NCBI GenBank assembly: GCA_006226495.1 | Contig: SBGU01000039.1 | Location: forward strand, 1-64,000 | DNA: 64,000 bases | Origin: Alphaproteobacteria bacterium | Lineage (GTDB): Bacteria > Pseudomonadota > Alphaproteobacteria > Sphingomonadales > Kordiimonadaceae | Direction: 5' to 3' | In this document: in pieces, positions 1 to 8,944 of the stretch | Numbering within the stretch: position 1 is the stretch's first letter | Layout of the letters: each line of letters opens with the position of its first letter | The notes under the pieces: model-generated | What the model was told of the DNA's origin: nothing | Database searches by the model: none | What the model saw: only the letters and a program-made list of their open reading frames with translations | Made by a program: the position numbers and the translations under genes

Positions 1-1
1 T

Positions 2-556
2 GTCGACCGCCTGATGGAAGTGGTGGACAAGCTGGGCGTCAAGCTGACCAAGATACTGTTGACCCACGGGCATCTGGACCATGCGGGTGGTGCGGCCGAC
101 ATCAAGGAAAAGCTGGGCCTGCCGATCATCGGCCCGCACAAGGAAGACAAATTCTGGCTCGACCAGATCGAACAGAATGCCGCCATGTATGGCATGCCCG
201 GCCTGCGCGGCTGCACACCTGATCAATGGCTTGAGGACGGTGACGAGGTCACGGTCGGCAACGTGCTCCTGAAGGTTTATCACACACCCGGCCACACGCC
301 CGGCCATGTGGTCTTTTTTGAGGGCAACCACAAGGTTGCCTTTGTGGGTGACGTGATCTTCAAGGGCTCTATCGGCCGGACCGATTTCCCGCGCGGCGAT
401 ATGCCGACCTTGGTGAAAGCCATTACCGGCAAACTGTGGCCGCTGGGCGACGATGTCACCTTTGTGCCCGGCCATGGCCCTCTGTCGACTTTCGGTGCCG
501 AAAGGCAGAGCAACCCCTTTGTGGGCGACAAGGTGCTGACCCGCGCCATGCGCTGA
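2..556 (+). CDS. gloC: GloC/YcbL-type glyoxalase II (MBL-fold hydroxyacylglutathione hydrolase), 5' truncated by the window edge
   Basis: This is a metallo-beta-lactamase-fold thioesterase that would hydrolyse S-lactoylglutathione, the second step of methylglyoxal detoxification, in the cytoplasm. The metal-binding signature THGHLDH is plain near the start of the visible part. It is followed by the later conserved blocks HTPGHTPGHVVFF, GDVIFKGSIGRTDFPRGD and FVPGHGPLSTFG, which match the short YcbL/GloC form rather than the longer GloB form with its extra C-terminal helical domain. The frame is open to base 2, so the true start lies outside the window; the in-frame ATG at 14 is internal. Substrate assignment rests on family resemblance only. 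Confidence 0.88.
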   Translation, partial: VDRLMEVVDKLGVKLTKILLTHGHLDHAGGAADIKEKLGLPIIGPHKEDKFWLDQIEQNAAMYGMPGLRGCTPDQWLEDGDEVTVGNVLLKVYHTPGHTPGHVVFFEGNHKVAFVGDVIFKGSIGRTDFPRGDMPTLVKAITGKLWPLGDDVTFVPGHGPLSTFGAERQSNPFVGDKVLTRAMR

Positions 557-644
557 ATTCTTCCATCGCGGCCCGTTCCCTCTGGCCTAAAAAATCCGCC
601 TTCTGTATAAAGGGCTTAGGAGTATTCAGGGGGAACGCCGGGCA

Positions 645-2132
645 ATGGAACATGTATTCGGCCGCTGGAAACGGCAGTTTCGCAGACATTATACGCGACA
701 GCAGCAGGAAGACACCGGCGGCTATCAGGCGCTTGAGCGCTGGAAACGCCGCCAGCGCCGCCGCTGCACCAACTGCGGCTCATCCCTGAACGGGCCCTTC
801 TGCCATATTTGCGGCCAGAAGGATGACAATATCGAACGTCCGATCTGGACGTTCCTCATGGATATGCTGGACAATATCCTGCAGGCCGACAGCAAGATAT
901 TGCGTTCGCTCTATTTCCTGCTGTTGCTGCCCGGCGGCCTGACCCGGTCCTACATGGGTGGCCAGCGTGCCCGCTTCACGCCGCCGCTCCGGCTTTATCT
1001 ATTGGTATCGGTGGCCTTTTTCCTGATCCTGTCCATGGCCGACGTGCTGCTGATCGATATCCAGGTCACACGGCACCGGACCGATCCGCCGCCGGTTCCG
1101 GAGGTTGGCGCGCCGGCGTCGACGGAGGGTGCCGATGCCACAGGCACAGTCCCGGAACAGAGGCAGGGCTCAGAACCAGCCTTGGCTGCAACCGGGGAAA
1201 CCCAATCCGAAGAAACGGCCGGGACATCTGACGCGCCGCAAAAGGATGACGGCACGCCAGCCACGGTAGAGGGACAGCCCCCGGAAACGCCGGTTCCTGT
1301 CGCAGCCGGCCTTGACGGAACCACAAGTGGGTCGGTCGAACAACCCGAAGACGAGGAAGAGCGCAAGCGTGCAGAGGTCAAGGCGCAGCTCAGGGAACTC
1401 TTGTCAGAAAGCGGGCTGCCGTTACCGGAAGAAGCCCGCAAGGCCATGGAGAAGCAACTGGACGGCGCCGACATGGGCGACCTGCAGGAGGCCCGGACGG
1501 AACTGGACGCCGCGCTGAAGAAAGCGAAGGAGGCGAAAAAGAACGGCGCCAGCAACGCCGACGCCGCTGATATCGTCCTGGGCGATTTTCCCTATGCGCT
1601 CTCGCTTCAGATGTTTGTCAAGAATACGGGCGAGCCGCGTGAGGGTATCGATCCTGCGGAAGTGGAACGTTTCCTCAGTATGGACGATTCAGAGGCTTAT
1701 ACGACGGAAGTGCTGCATGGCCTTGCCCGGGCGATGAAGAACCCTACAGCGTTCAACGACCTGTTCAACAAATGGCTTCCGCGCGCGCTGTTTGTGCTGA
1801 TGCCGCTATTTGCCTTGATCCTGCGTATCACCCACTGGGGTAAAGACCGCTATTACCTGAACCAACTGGTGTTCTCCCTTCATTTCCACACCTTCCTTTT
1901 TCTCTTGCTGACGGCACTGATCATCGTCGTGCCTTTATTAGGTGGCGAGATGGGCGTTTGGATATTCTGGGTTGCTTCGTCGGTGTATCTGATTATTGCG
2001 CTGAAAATCGGTGAAAAACAAAGCTGGATACGGGCATTCCTTAAAGCAGGCTTCATATGGGTAAGTTATATGACGTTCCTGGCAGGGGGCCTGGTCTATG
2101 TGGTGGCAGAGGGTCTTCGGGAGCTGCAATAG
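645..2132 (+). CDS. DUF3667 zinc-ribbon membrane protein with a long disordered insert
   Basis: This 495-residue inner-membrane protein is of unknown function. An N-terminal CxxC...CxxC zinc ribbon (C41, C44, C53, C56, ending CGQ) precedes a conserved amphipathic stretch and a first hydrophobic segment around residues 110-130, the arrangement seen in DUF3667 proteins. Residues of about 140-240 are a Pro/Glu/Thr/Ala-rich low-complexity linker, followed by a charged helical region up to about residue 300. Three or four further membrane helices occupy the C-terminal 120 residues. The ATG at 645 follows a GGGGGAA ribosome site. The next gene starts 10 bases after the stop, so the two are probably co-transcribed. 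Family assignment is from the zinc ribbon and first helix. Confidence 0.72.
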   Translation: MEHVFGRWKRQFRRHYTRQQQEDTGGYQALERWKRRQRRRCTNCGSSLNGPFCHICGQKDDNIERPIWTFLMDMLDNILQADSKILRSLYFLLLLPGGLTRSYMGGQRARFTPPLRLYLLVSVAFFLILSMADVLLIDIQVTRHRTDPPPVPEVGAPASTEGADATGTVPEQRQGSEPALAATGETQSEETAGTSDAPQKDDGTPATVEGQPPETPVPVAAGLDGTTSGSVEQPEDEEERKRAEVKAQLRELLSESGLPLPEEARKAMEKQLDGADMGDLQEARTELDAALKKAKEAKKNGASNADAADIVLGDFPYALSLQMFVKNTGEPREGIDPAEVERFLSMDDSEAYTTEVLHGLARAMKNPTAFNDLFNKWLPRALFVLMPLFALILRITHWGKDRYYLNQLVFSLHFHTFLFLLLTALIIVVPLLGGEMGVWIFWVASSVYLIIALKIGEKQSWIRAFLKAGFIWVSYMTFLAGGLVYVVAEGLRELQ

Positions 2133-2142
2133 GAGGAAACGC

Positions 2143-2835
2143 ATGCATACGTTTGACCGGCCACAGCCCTGGTACAGGGAAGTTTTCTGGAAACAGTTGA
2201 TGCTGCAGCGGCCGTCGTCGGTGCTGGATGTGGGCGCCGGGCGCGGTGCGCTGGTCAGCCGCCTTGCTGATGAAAATGTCCGGGCGGCCGGCATCGACCG
2301 GGACGACAGCCTGGTCGCAACCGCACGGGCGGAGGGGCTGGATATCAAGAAGGCCGAGGCCGAGTTGTTGCCCCATGGTTCGGGCGCGTTCGACTGGGCG
2401 GTCAGCGAATTTTCACTGCATCATTTCAAAAGCCCGGATGCGGTGCTCAGGGAAATGCTGCGCGTGGCGCAAACCGGTGTGCTGATCCTGGACCAGTGGT
2501 TCGATATGGACCTGGCACACCAGCGTGTCGCCAGCGATTTCCGCAACTGGTGCAAGGAAAGGGACCGCGCGCGCGGCAAGATGCGCGCACCCAACCTGCA
2601 AACGGCGGCGCTGCATGCGTTGATGGCGCGTGTTGCGCCTCAATTGCACTACACGGTACAAACCCTGTTGATGCCGATGCCGATGTCGCTGAACAGTATG
2701 GCGGCAGAGGCCAGGGCCTATGGCCTGGCGCCGGACACCGATGCCATGCTGGCGTTTGACGACCTGTTCATGCGCGCGAACACCGACGGCATCACCCACG
2801 ATGGCGCCGCAATCCTGACTGTGCACCTGGGGTAA
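2143..2835 (+). CDS. class I SAM-dependent methyltransferase
   Basis: This is a 230-residue cytoplasmic methyltransferase of the Methyltransf_11 type. Motif I (VLDVGAGRGALVSRLA) binds the SAM methionine and the acidic residue of motif II lies in GIDRDD. The FDWAVSEFSLHHF segment is motif IV of this fold. The start at 2143 is chosen because a perfect AGGAGG (2131-2136) sits six bases upstream; a longer frame from 2098 would overlap the preceding gene. The substrate cannot be told from sequence. It follows the DUF3667 gene closely and is likely its operon partner. Confidence 0.8.
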   Translation: MHTFDRPQPWYREVFWKQLMLQRPSSVLDVGAGRGALVSRLADENVRAAGIDRDDSLVATARAEGLDIKKAEAELLPHGSGAFDWAVSEFSLHHFKSPDAVLREMLRVAQTGVLILDQWFDMDLAHQRVASDFRNWCKERDRARGKMRAPNLQTAALHALMARVAPQLHYTVQTLLMPMPMSLNSMAAEARAYGLAPDTDAMLAFDDLFMRANTDGITHDGAAILTVHLG

Positions 2836-2839
2836 GGAA

Positions 2840-2870
2840 AAGGGCAGCGCGGCAAGGCCGGCTGCCCTTC
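2840..2870 (-). terminator. intrinsic terminator between convergent methyltransferase and azoR genes
   Basis: Arms AAGGGCAGC (2840-2848) and GCTGCCCTT (2861-2869) form a nine-base-pair stem. On the minus strand it is followed by TTTTCC, so it most naturally ends azoR, and it may also stop plus-strand transcription. Confidence 0.7.
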
Positions 2871-2894
2871 TGAGATGGCTCAGCTATACTGGTT

Positions 2895-3527
2895 TCAGGC
2901 TGCTTTGGCTTGTTCGGCAAGGCCTGAAACGGCGTCTTCGATCTGGTTGCGGGCACCTTCAAGGGCGGCATCTGCATTCAGGGCCATCTGGTCGGCCGCA
3001 ATGACCGTCACATCATGGATGCCGACAAAACCCAGTACATGCTTGAAATAGGTGGTGGCGAAGTCATAACCGCTGCCCACCGGCGTGCCGCCCGAAGCCG
3101 TGATGATATAAGCCTTTTTGCCTTCCAGGAGGCCTTTCGGGCCCTGTTCGGTATATTGGAAGGTAACACGTGCACGGGCAATCAGGTCGATCCAGGACCG
3201 AAGGCCGGTCGGGATGCTGAAGTTATAGATCGGCAGGCCTACCACCAGGACATCAGCGGCTTTCAGTTCTGCGATCAGGGCATCTGATTGTGCCAGTTTG
3301 GCTTTTTGTTCCTCGCTGCGGTCCTCGGCCGGGGTGAAGTTGGCGTTGGTCCAGGCTTCGTCGATCAGCGGCAGGCCGGCGGCCAGGTCGCGACTGACGA
3401 CGGTGGCATTGGCATCCTGGGCAACAAGGCCCTTGATGAAGGTGTCCGTCAGGTCGCGGGTGACAGAGCCGTTCCTGCGCACGCTCGCGTCAAGGCGCAG
3501 GACGGTGGTTTTGTTGGTGCTGGTCAT
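2895..3527 (-). CDS. azoR: FMN-dependent NADH-azoreductase (flavodoxin-fold quinone reductase)
   Basis: This 210-residue member of the flavodoxin-like AzoR family transfers two electrons from NADH through FMN to quinones or azo compounds. The N-terminal LRLDASVRRNGSVTR is the phosphate-binding loop, LPIYNFSIPTGLRSWIDLIARARVTF is the family flavin/dimer segment, and TASGGTPVGSGYDFATTYFKHVLGFVG is the second flavin contact. The ATG at 3527 has AAGGA eight bases upstream; an alternative ATG at 3536 lies directly on that site and is less likely. A 108-base gap separates it from msrB upstream on the same strand, so it may have its own promoter. Confidence 0.88.
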   Translation of the reverse strand: MTSTNKTTVLRLDASVRRNGSVTRDLTDTFIKGLVAQDANATVVSRDLAAGLPLIDEAWTNANFTPAEDRSEEQKAKLAQSDALIAELKAADVLVVGLPIYNFSIPTGLRSWIDLIARARVTFQYTEQGPKGLLEGKKAYIITASGGTPVGSGYDFATTYFKHVLGFVGIHDVTVIAADQMALNADAALEGARNQIEDAVSGLAEQAKAA

Positions 3528-3635
3528 CTCATTCATCCTTATCGGTTGGGATCAACTGTTAAGGTGAATGTATGGTTGCTTGTTCTGATGCTGTAGGGCG
3601 CAATATTGGCACCCGGTGTTGTGAATTATGCAACG

Positions 3636-4040
3636 CTATTTTTCAGTGTCGGGTTCCAGCTTCAGGGATGCCGAATTGGTGCAGTAACGCAGGCCCGTGG
3701 GCTGTGGCCCGTCCGGGAAAACATGTCCCAGGTGGCTGTCGCAGCGCGCGCACAGGATTTCGGTGCGGATCATGCCATGGCTGGTATCGCGCTTTTCCGC
3801 CACTGCCGCGTCGTCAATGGCGGCATAGAAGCTGGGCCAGCCCGAACCGCTTTCATATTTGGTGTCGCTTGCAAACAGCGCGGCGCCGCAACCGGCACAG
3901 TGATAGGTGCCCTTGGTCTTGGTGTCCCAGTATTTGCCGGTGAAGGGCCGTTCGGTGCCGCCACAGCGGCACACGGCATATTGTTCGGGCGTCAGTTCCT
4001 GGCGCCATTCGTCATCGGTTTTTTCGACCCTGTCATCCAT
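3636..4040 (-). CDS. msrB: peptide-methionine (R)-S-oxide reductase
   Basis: This cytoplasmic repair enzyme, 134 residues long, reduces methionine-R-sulfoxide in proteins. The structural zinc ligands C48, C51, C97 and C100 are all present, as is the catalytic cysteine C120 in RYCTNSASL. The SGSGWPSF and [11 protein letters not shown] blocks are diagnostic. The start at 4040 lies two bases after the sppA stop, which suggests translational coupling. Pairing with a signal peptide peptidase gives the operon a protein quality-control flavour; that reading is inference. Confidence 0.95.
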   Translation of the reverse strand: MDDRVEKTDDEWRQELTPEQYAVCRCGGTERPFTGKYWDTKTKGTYHCAGCGAALFASDTKYESGSGWPSFYAAIDDAAVAEKRDTSHGMIRTEILCARCDSHLGHVFPDGPQPTGLRYCTNSASLKLEPDTEK

Positions 4041-4042
4041 GC

Positions 4043-5875
4043 TCAGCGCACCTCGCAGGTCAGGCACAGCACATACCGGCCCGTGGGGTCGTTGAAGTTG
4101 GTCAGCATGTCGGCTTCCTTCTTCAACTGGAATGCGGCCTTCATCACCGGCGACAGGGTGTCGCCCGTTACAGGCGTGTTCTCGGACTTGATGGCGCCGC
4201 CGAACATGTCGGAAATCACCTGCTCCAGCGTATTGGGCTGATCGCGGTAGAAGACCGGTACATAGTCGCCTTCGACCTCGGCCGCGCGGGCGGCGGCTTC
4301 CAGGGCTTCATCAAAACCGCCCAGATGGTCGACTAGGCCCAGTTCCAGCGCCTTGGTGCCGACCCAGACGCGGCCCTGTGCGATCTTGTCGACGTCCTCG
4401 ACGCTCATGTTGCGGCCTTCGGCCACCAGCGACAGGAACTGGCCATAACCGGCCTCGATCGATTGCTGGATCACCGCCTTGGCAGTGTCGTTCAGCGGGC
4501 GGGTGATGTTGAAGGCGCCAGCCAGCGGGCTGGTGCCCACGCCGTCCGCATGCACGCCGATCTTGTCGAGGGTGCGTTCGAAAGTGGCGGTTACACCAAA
4601 GATGCCGATCGAACCGGTGATGGTGCTGGGCTCGGCCCAGATTTCATCGGATGTCGCGGAAATCCAGTAACCGCCCGATGCGGCAACGGGCCCCATCGAG
4701 GTAATGACCGGAAGGCCCTGCGCCTGTGCGGCGGCCAGTTCCTGCCGGATCAGTTCCGACGCCACGACCGACCCGCCAGGGCTGTCGACCCGCAGCAGGA
4801 TCGCTGCGGTGTCCGGGTTGTTGCGGGCGTCGCGAATATAACCGACGACCGTCTCAGCGGCAGTGACCGTGATCGGCCCTTCGCCGCCGATAATTTCACC
4901 CTGTGCGGTGATAACCGCAATCTCGTGGCCGGCATGTTCCGGCTTGTCTGTCGCTGCCAGATAGGCCGAATAATGGATCTGCTTGAAGGTGGTGCCCGAC
5001 GGGTCGGTGCCATATTCCTGCATCAGCGCTTCGCGATAGGCCGCGCGCGGCGCCAGTTCATCGACAAGGCCGGTATTGACCGCCAGGCTCGCAAAGTTGC
5101 CACCGGCCTGTTTCATCAGGTCGGTCATGTTGGCGATGCCGTCGTCAAGCGCGCCTTCCGGCAGGTGGCGGGCTTCGACGATGGAATCCTGATATTGCTG
5201 CCACAGGCTGTTCAGGAAAGCGAGATTGGCTTCCTTGGCGGCGTCGGACATGTCGTCCCGGATATAGGGTTCGACCGCCGATTTGTAGGTGCCGACCCGG
5301 AAGACATTCACATTGGCTTCGATCTTGTCCAGCAGGCTTTTGAAATAAAGCGGATAGCTGCCGAACCCGGTCAGAAGCACGCTGCCATAGGGGTTCATGT
5401 AGATCTTGTCGGCCTCGGCGGCCAGCAGATAGTCGCCCTGGTTATAGCCGGTCGACAGGGCATAAACCTTCTTGCCGCTTTTCTTGAAATCGCGGATCGC
5501 GCCGGCGATGGCATGCAGGTGCGCAGGCGCCGCCCCGGACATGCTGTCTGTGATCAGCGCCAGGGCCTTGATGCGGTCATCGGTCTTGGCGCGCTTCAGC
5601 GCGGCGGTGATATCATGGATGCTGGTCTGGGGCGGCGTGCTGTCATATTTGGCGAACACGGCCTCGAACGGGTCGGGATACTGGACCTGTTCGACAATCT
5701 CGCCGTTGGGCCACAATACCATCACGGCGCCGTTCGGCACGCTCGGCCGGGGCTCGGTCTTGCTGCCCAGCAGGAACAGAAACAACCCGAAAATAACCAA
5801 GAGCCCGATGGTCACACCACCGATGCCCTGGATGACTTTCACGATGGCTTTCAGAATTTTCCAGATGCCAGCCAT
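4043..5875 (-). CDS. sppA: signal peptide peptidase SppA, 67K (double-domain) type
   Basis: This 610-residue inner-membrane serine protease cleaves leftover signal peptides. One transmembrane helix (about residues 18-38) anchors two tandem SppA domains. The general-base lysine of the N-terminal domain is K198 (GTYKSAVEP) and the nucleophile of the C-terminal domain is S400 (VAASGGYW), matching the Lys/Ser dyad split across domains in the long E. coli-type enzyme. The start at 5875 gives the usual short cytoplasmic tail; a longer reading back to 6016 adds a segment without family likeness. It diverges from the AIM24-family gene and is followed two bases later by msrB. Confidence 0.94.
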   Translation of the reverse strand: MAGIWKILKAIVKVIQGIGGVTIGLLVIFGLFLFLLGSKTEPRPSVPNGAVMVLWPNGEIVEQVQYPDPFEAVFAKYDSTPPQTSIHDITAALKRAKTDDRIKALALITDSMSGAAPAHLHAIAGAIRDFKKSGKKVYALSTGYNQGDYLLAAEADKIYMNPYGSVLLTGFGSYPLYFKSLLDKIEANVNVFRVGTYKSAVEPYIRDDMSDAAKEANLAFLNSLWQQYQDSIVEARHLPEGALDDGIANMTDLMKQAGGNFASLAVNTGLVDELAPRAAYREALMQEYGTDPSGTTFKQIHYSAYLAATDKPEHAGHEIAVITAQGEIIGGEGPITVTAAETVVGYIRDARNNPDTAAILLRVDSPGGSVVASELIRQELAAAQAQGLPVITSMGPVAASGGYWISATSDEIWAEPSTITGSIGIFGVTATFERTLDKIGVHADGVGTSPLAGAFNITRPLNDTAKAVIQQSIEAGYGQFLSLVAEGRNMSVEDVDKIAQGRVWVGTKALELGLVDHLGGFDEALEAAARAAEVEGDYVPVFYRDQPNTLEQVISDMFGGAIKSENTPVTGDTLSPVMKAAFQLKKEADMLTNFNDPTGRYVLCLTCEVR

Positions 5876-5932
5876 AGGTACGCACTCCAAATTGCAAAAA
5901 GAATGAGTAAAGTAACACAAGATCAGAAAGTG

Positions 5933-5951
5933 CGATGCCGGTGCGGCATCG
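5933..5951. promoter_or_regulatory. short perfect palindrome between sppA and the AIM24-family gene
   Basis: CGATGCCG (5933-5940), a three-base loop and CGGCATCG (5944-5951) form a perfect dyad in the 165-base divergent intergenic region. It could be an operator or a leader hairpin. No regulator can be named. Confidence 0.35.
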
Positions 5952-6040
5952 TCAAGAGGGGATGCCAAAGAGTTGATGGTATCCAACAGGATGGCGGGCG
6001 CAGGTGCGCGTGCCACAGTCAGTCAGCGAAGGAGAATATC

Positions 6041-6904
6041 ATGTCCAATCACATTCCGCCCTATGTGCCAAAGGTTCCGGGTGTGCGCCACGAACGCCGC
6101 AGCAATGTCGCGGACGATGTCGATTATGAAGTGCGCGGCCACGAAATGCAGTTTGTCGAGATCGAGCTGGACCCCGGTGAATCCGCCATCGCCGAAGCCG
6201 GCGCCATGATGTTCAAACATCCGGATATCCGCATGAGTGCAGTGTTCGGCGATGGTTCAGGCCAGGAAGGCGGTTTCATGGGCAAACTGCTGGGCGCCGG
6301 CAAGCGGTTGCTGACCGGCGAAAGCCTGTTCACGACCGTCTTCACCCACGAAGGCGCGGGCAAGGCCCGGGTCGCGTTCGCTGCGCCATACCCTGGCACC
6401 ATCCTCGCGATCAAGCTTGAGGACCTTGGCGGGCGCCTTGTCTGCCAGAAGGACGCCTTTCTCGCAGCAGCCCGTGGCGTGCAGGTTGGCATCCATTTCC
6501 AGCAGAAAATCCTGACCGGCCTGTTTGGCGGCGAAGGGTTTATCATGCAGCGGCTGGACGGCGACGGCTGGGTGTTCGTGCATGTGGGCGGCACCGTCAT
6601 CGAACGCGACCTGGCGCCTGGCGAAGTGCTGCATGTGGACACCGGCTGCCTTGCGGCCATGACCGCAAGTGTGGACATGGATGTCGAGCGCGTGGGCGGC
6701 ATCAAATCGATGATCTTCGGCGGCGAAGGCGTATTTTTCGCGCGGCTGACCGGGCCGGGCAAGGTGTGGCTGCAAAGCCTGCCCTTCAGCCGGCTTGCCG
6801 GCCGCATCTGGGCCGCGGCACCCCAGACCGGCGGCAAGGACAAAGGTGAAGGCTCGGTCCTGGGTGGCATCGGCCGCATGCTGGACGGCGACAACAGCTT
6901 CTGA
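6041..6904 (+). CDS. AIM24 / TIGR00266 family protein
   Basis: This is a 287-residue member of the AIM24 (DUF124) family, whose bacterial members are of unknown biochemical role and form a beta-rich fold. Typical features are FVEIELDPGESAIAEAGAMMF near the N terminus, repeated glycine-bounded strands, and the C-terminal GGEGVFFARLTGPGKVWLQSLPF block. The ATG at 6041 follows AAGGAG (6029-6034). A much longer upstream extension is open in this frame only because it runs antisense to sppA. It is divergent from sppA. Confidence 0.85.
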   Translation: MSNHIPPYVPKVPGVRHERRSNVADDVDYEVRGHEMQFVEIELDPGESAIAEAGAMMFKHPDIRMSAVFGDGSGQEGGFMGKLLGAGKRLLTGESLFTTVFTHEGAGKARVAFAAPYPGTILAIKLEDLGGRLVCQKDAFLAAARGVQVGIHFQQKILTGLFGGEGFIMQRLDGDGWVFVHVGGTVIERDLAPGEVLHVDTGCLAAMTASVDMDVERVGGIKSMIFGGEGVFFARLTGPGKVWLQSLPFSRLAGRIWAAAPQTGGKDKGEGSVLGGIGRMLDGDNSF

Positions 6905-6911
6905 CGACATT

Positions 6912-6945
6912 GCGGCGTTCGCTCTGTTTGATGGACGAACGCCGC
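6912..6945. other. 10-bp perfect hairpin between the AIM24 and PaaI genes
   Basis: GCGGCGTTCG (6912-6921) and CGAACGCCGC (6936-6945) pair perfectly around a 14-base loop just after the AIM24-family stop. No U-run follows, so it is either a Rho-type or partial terminator or an mRNA-end stabiliser. Confidence 0.45.
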
Positions 6946-7014
6946 CAGCCACCTATATTGCCCATAAAGGCCCGCGCGCGGGCGCCAACGGATTTTGACC
7001 AAGGCCGGATTTTT

Positions 7015-7449
7015 ATGACCGTTACCACCGAAGACCTGATTGCCCGTGGCTATAGCACATGGGGCGATGCCGACCCGTTCGAGGACATGATCGGCCCCTT
7101 TTATCACAAGCAGAATGACGACGGCACCTACCGCAGCGCCTTTGTCTCCGAACGCCGGCACTGCAACACATCGGGCGCCCTGCATGGCGGCCTGTTGATG
7201 AGCTTTGCCGACTATTCCCTGTTCGCGATTGCCAAGAAAGACCTGGACGGCATGTGTGTGACCGTGGGTTTCAATGCCGAATTCATTTCGGCGGGGCAGG
7301 AAGGCGAACTGATCGAGGCCACAGGCGAAATCGTGCGTGCGACCCGGTCGCTGTTGTTCGTGCGCGGCACCATCTTCGCGGGCGAGCGCACGATCCTGGC
7401 CTTCAGCGGCATCCTGAAACGGGTACGCAAGCGCGAAGGGCTGGCCTGA
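7015..7449 (+). CDS. PaaI-type hotdog-fold thioesterase
   Basis: This 144-residue single hotdog domain would hydrolyse acyl-CoA thioesters as a homotetramer. The family motif is visible as SGALHGGLLMSFADYSLFA, with the conserved HGG and a downstream acidic residue, and the following VTVGFNAEFIS strand and LLFVRGTIFAGERTILAFSGILKR strands complete the fold. The ATG at 7015 was preferred to an upstream frame at 6910 that overlaps the hairpin. It ends 11 bases short of the convergent reductase gene. The acyl substrate is unknown. Confidence 0.83.
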   Translation: MTVTTEDLIARGYSTWGDADPFEDMIGPFYHKQNDDGTYRSAFVSERRHCNTSGALHGGLLMSFADYSLFAIAKKDLDGMCVTVGFNAEFISAGQEGELIEATGEIVRATRSLLFVRGTIFAGERTILAFSGILKRVRKREGLA

Positions 7450-7460
7450 GGCCTTGTCTC

Positions 7461-8777
7461 CTACCGGCTTTCCGCCAGTTTGACCATTTCTTCGACATCC
7501 GTGATCTTGCGGCGCGGCGCACCACCACAGGCGGCGGCTTCTTCTGCCGCCTCGATTTTCTTCCAGTCCCGGAAGGTCACGATATGCAGGTCCCGCTCAC
7601 GCACGATACGGTCAAGGCCATGGCGGCCTTCGCGGCCCTGAGGGTGCACCTCTGCAAGGATTTTTTCCGCGACCTCAAGCCCGTCAGGTTTGTTGGTGCC
7701 GATGGTGCCCGTTGGCCCGCGCTTGGCCCAGCCGACACAGTAAAGCCGGTCGCGTATCCGGCCCTCAGTGTTTTTGAAACGTCCATAGCGTTCGTCATAG
7801 GGCACATCCGGGATCGGGCTGGTGCGGTAGCCGATGCAGGGCACGATCAACCCCACAGGCAGCACTTCGGTTGCGCCGGTACCGACACAGCAGCCGTCAT
7901 CGACCCGTGTTTTTTCAAGCCTGAGGCCGCACACACACTTGTCGCCCAGCACCGCCATGGGGCGCAGGTAGAAGCTGAGGTGCAAGCGCACAGGTTTGCT
8001 ATCCGGCCGGTTTGCCGCCATCAAACGCAGCACGGGCATGTTCTTTTTTGCGGCACCGGTCAGTGCGGGGTCCAGCGCCGGGTCCGGCAATTGCGCCGGG
8101 TCGACCAGCGCGACACAATGCTCAAGCTCGTTCATTTCCCTGAGCTCGTTGGGTGTGAAGCTGGCCTCCAGGGGACCGCGGCGGCCAAGCACATAAATGT
8201 CCCGGATCGGGGAACCGTGAATGGGCCGCGCCGCATGGTCCGCAAGGTCCGATCCCGCCATTTCCTCTGCCGTTTTGGCCAGCACACGGGCGACATCGAT
8301 CGCCACGTTGCCATTGCCGATCACGGCTACAGTTGCGACCCTGAGGTCCGGGTTCAGGTCCTTATAGTCCGGGTGGGCATTGTACCAGCCGACAAAAGGG
8401 CCGGAACCGATGATCCCCTTCAGGTCTTCCCCCTCGATGCCGAGCGGCCGATCCTTCGCCGCACCTGTTGCAAGAACAACAGAATCGTAAAGCTCCATCA
8501 GTTCAGCCAGCGTGATATCGCGCCCCAGCGACAGGTTGCCGACAAACCGCACATTGGAACGGTTGTTGGTCGCTTCATACCGGCGTGAGACATTCTTGAT
8601 GCTCTGGTGATCAGGCGCAACACCGGCCCGGATCAGCCCGAACGGTGTCGGCAGCCGGTCAATGATATCAACATGCACGGTGTCGTGGCCGCCTGTCAGG
8701 GCCTCGGCGGTATAATAGCCGGCGGGGCCCGCGCCAATAACCGCCACATTCAGGGTGTCGGAGCCGTTGCCTTCCAT
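7461..8777 (-). CDS. FprA-like ferredoxin/adrenodoxin-NADP+ reductase
   Basis: This 438-residue flavoprotein resembles adrenodoxin reductase and mycobacterial FprA, moving electrons between NADPH and a ferredoxin. The FAD dinucleotide motif is VAVIGAGPAGYYTAE near residue 12, with the partner segment RLPTPFGLIRAGVAPDHQ typical of this family. The NADP-binding motif is VAVIGNGNVAIDVARVL and the later RRGPLEASFT block follows. The C-terminal YCVGWAKRGPTGTIGTNK is the conserved flavin-proximal segment. A GGGAGGAA site precedes the ATG. The last 80 residues form an extension with the usual helical tail. The electron acceptor is not encoded nearby. Confidence 0.85.
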   Translation of the reverse strand: MEGNGSDTLNVAVIGAGPAGYYTAEALTGGHDTVHVDIIDRLPTPFGLIRAGVAPDHQSIKNVSRRYEATNNRSNVRFVGNLSLGRDITLAELMELYDSVVLATGAAKDRPLGIEGEDLKGIIGSGPFVGWYNAHPDYKDLNPDLRVATVAVIGNGNVAIDVARVLAKTAEEMAGSDLADHAARPIHGSPIRDIYVLGRRGPLEASFTPNELREMNELEHCVALVDPAQLPDPALDPALTGAAKKNMPVLRLMAANRPDSKPVRLHLSFYLRPMAVLGDKCVCGLRLEKTRVDDGCCVGTGATEVLPVGLIVPCIGYRTSPIPDVPYDERYGRFKNTEGRIRDRLYCVGWAKRGPTGTIGTNKPDGLEVAEKILAEVHPQGREGRHGLDRIVRERDLHIVTFRDWKKIEAAEEAAACGGAPRRKITDVEEMVKLAESR

Positions 8778-8944
8778 CCGTTCCTCCCTTCAGCTTGTGC
8801 CAGCATGCCACGGATTGCGTGAAGCGCCAAGCAAAGGCCCGGCAAGGGTGACCTGGGGTGGTATTTCTGGTATCGTCGGCCTGGCTTGGGTAAGGAGTGC
8901 GGATGCCACCACGGGTGGCGATTGAACGTTGGGGGACTTTCACG

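Noticed and set aside
4463..6040. A very long plus-strand open frame that would extend the AIM24-family protein to 813 residues.
   Set aside because: It runs antisense to sppA, has the odd composition expected of a mirrored frame, and a proper ribosome site and family start occur at 6041.
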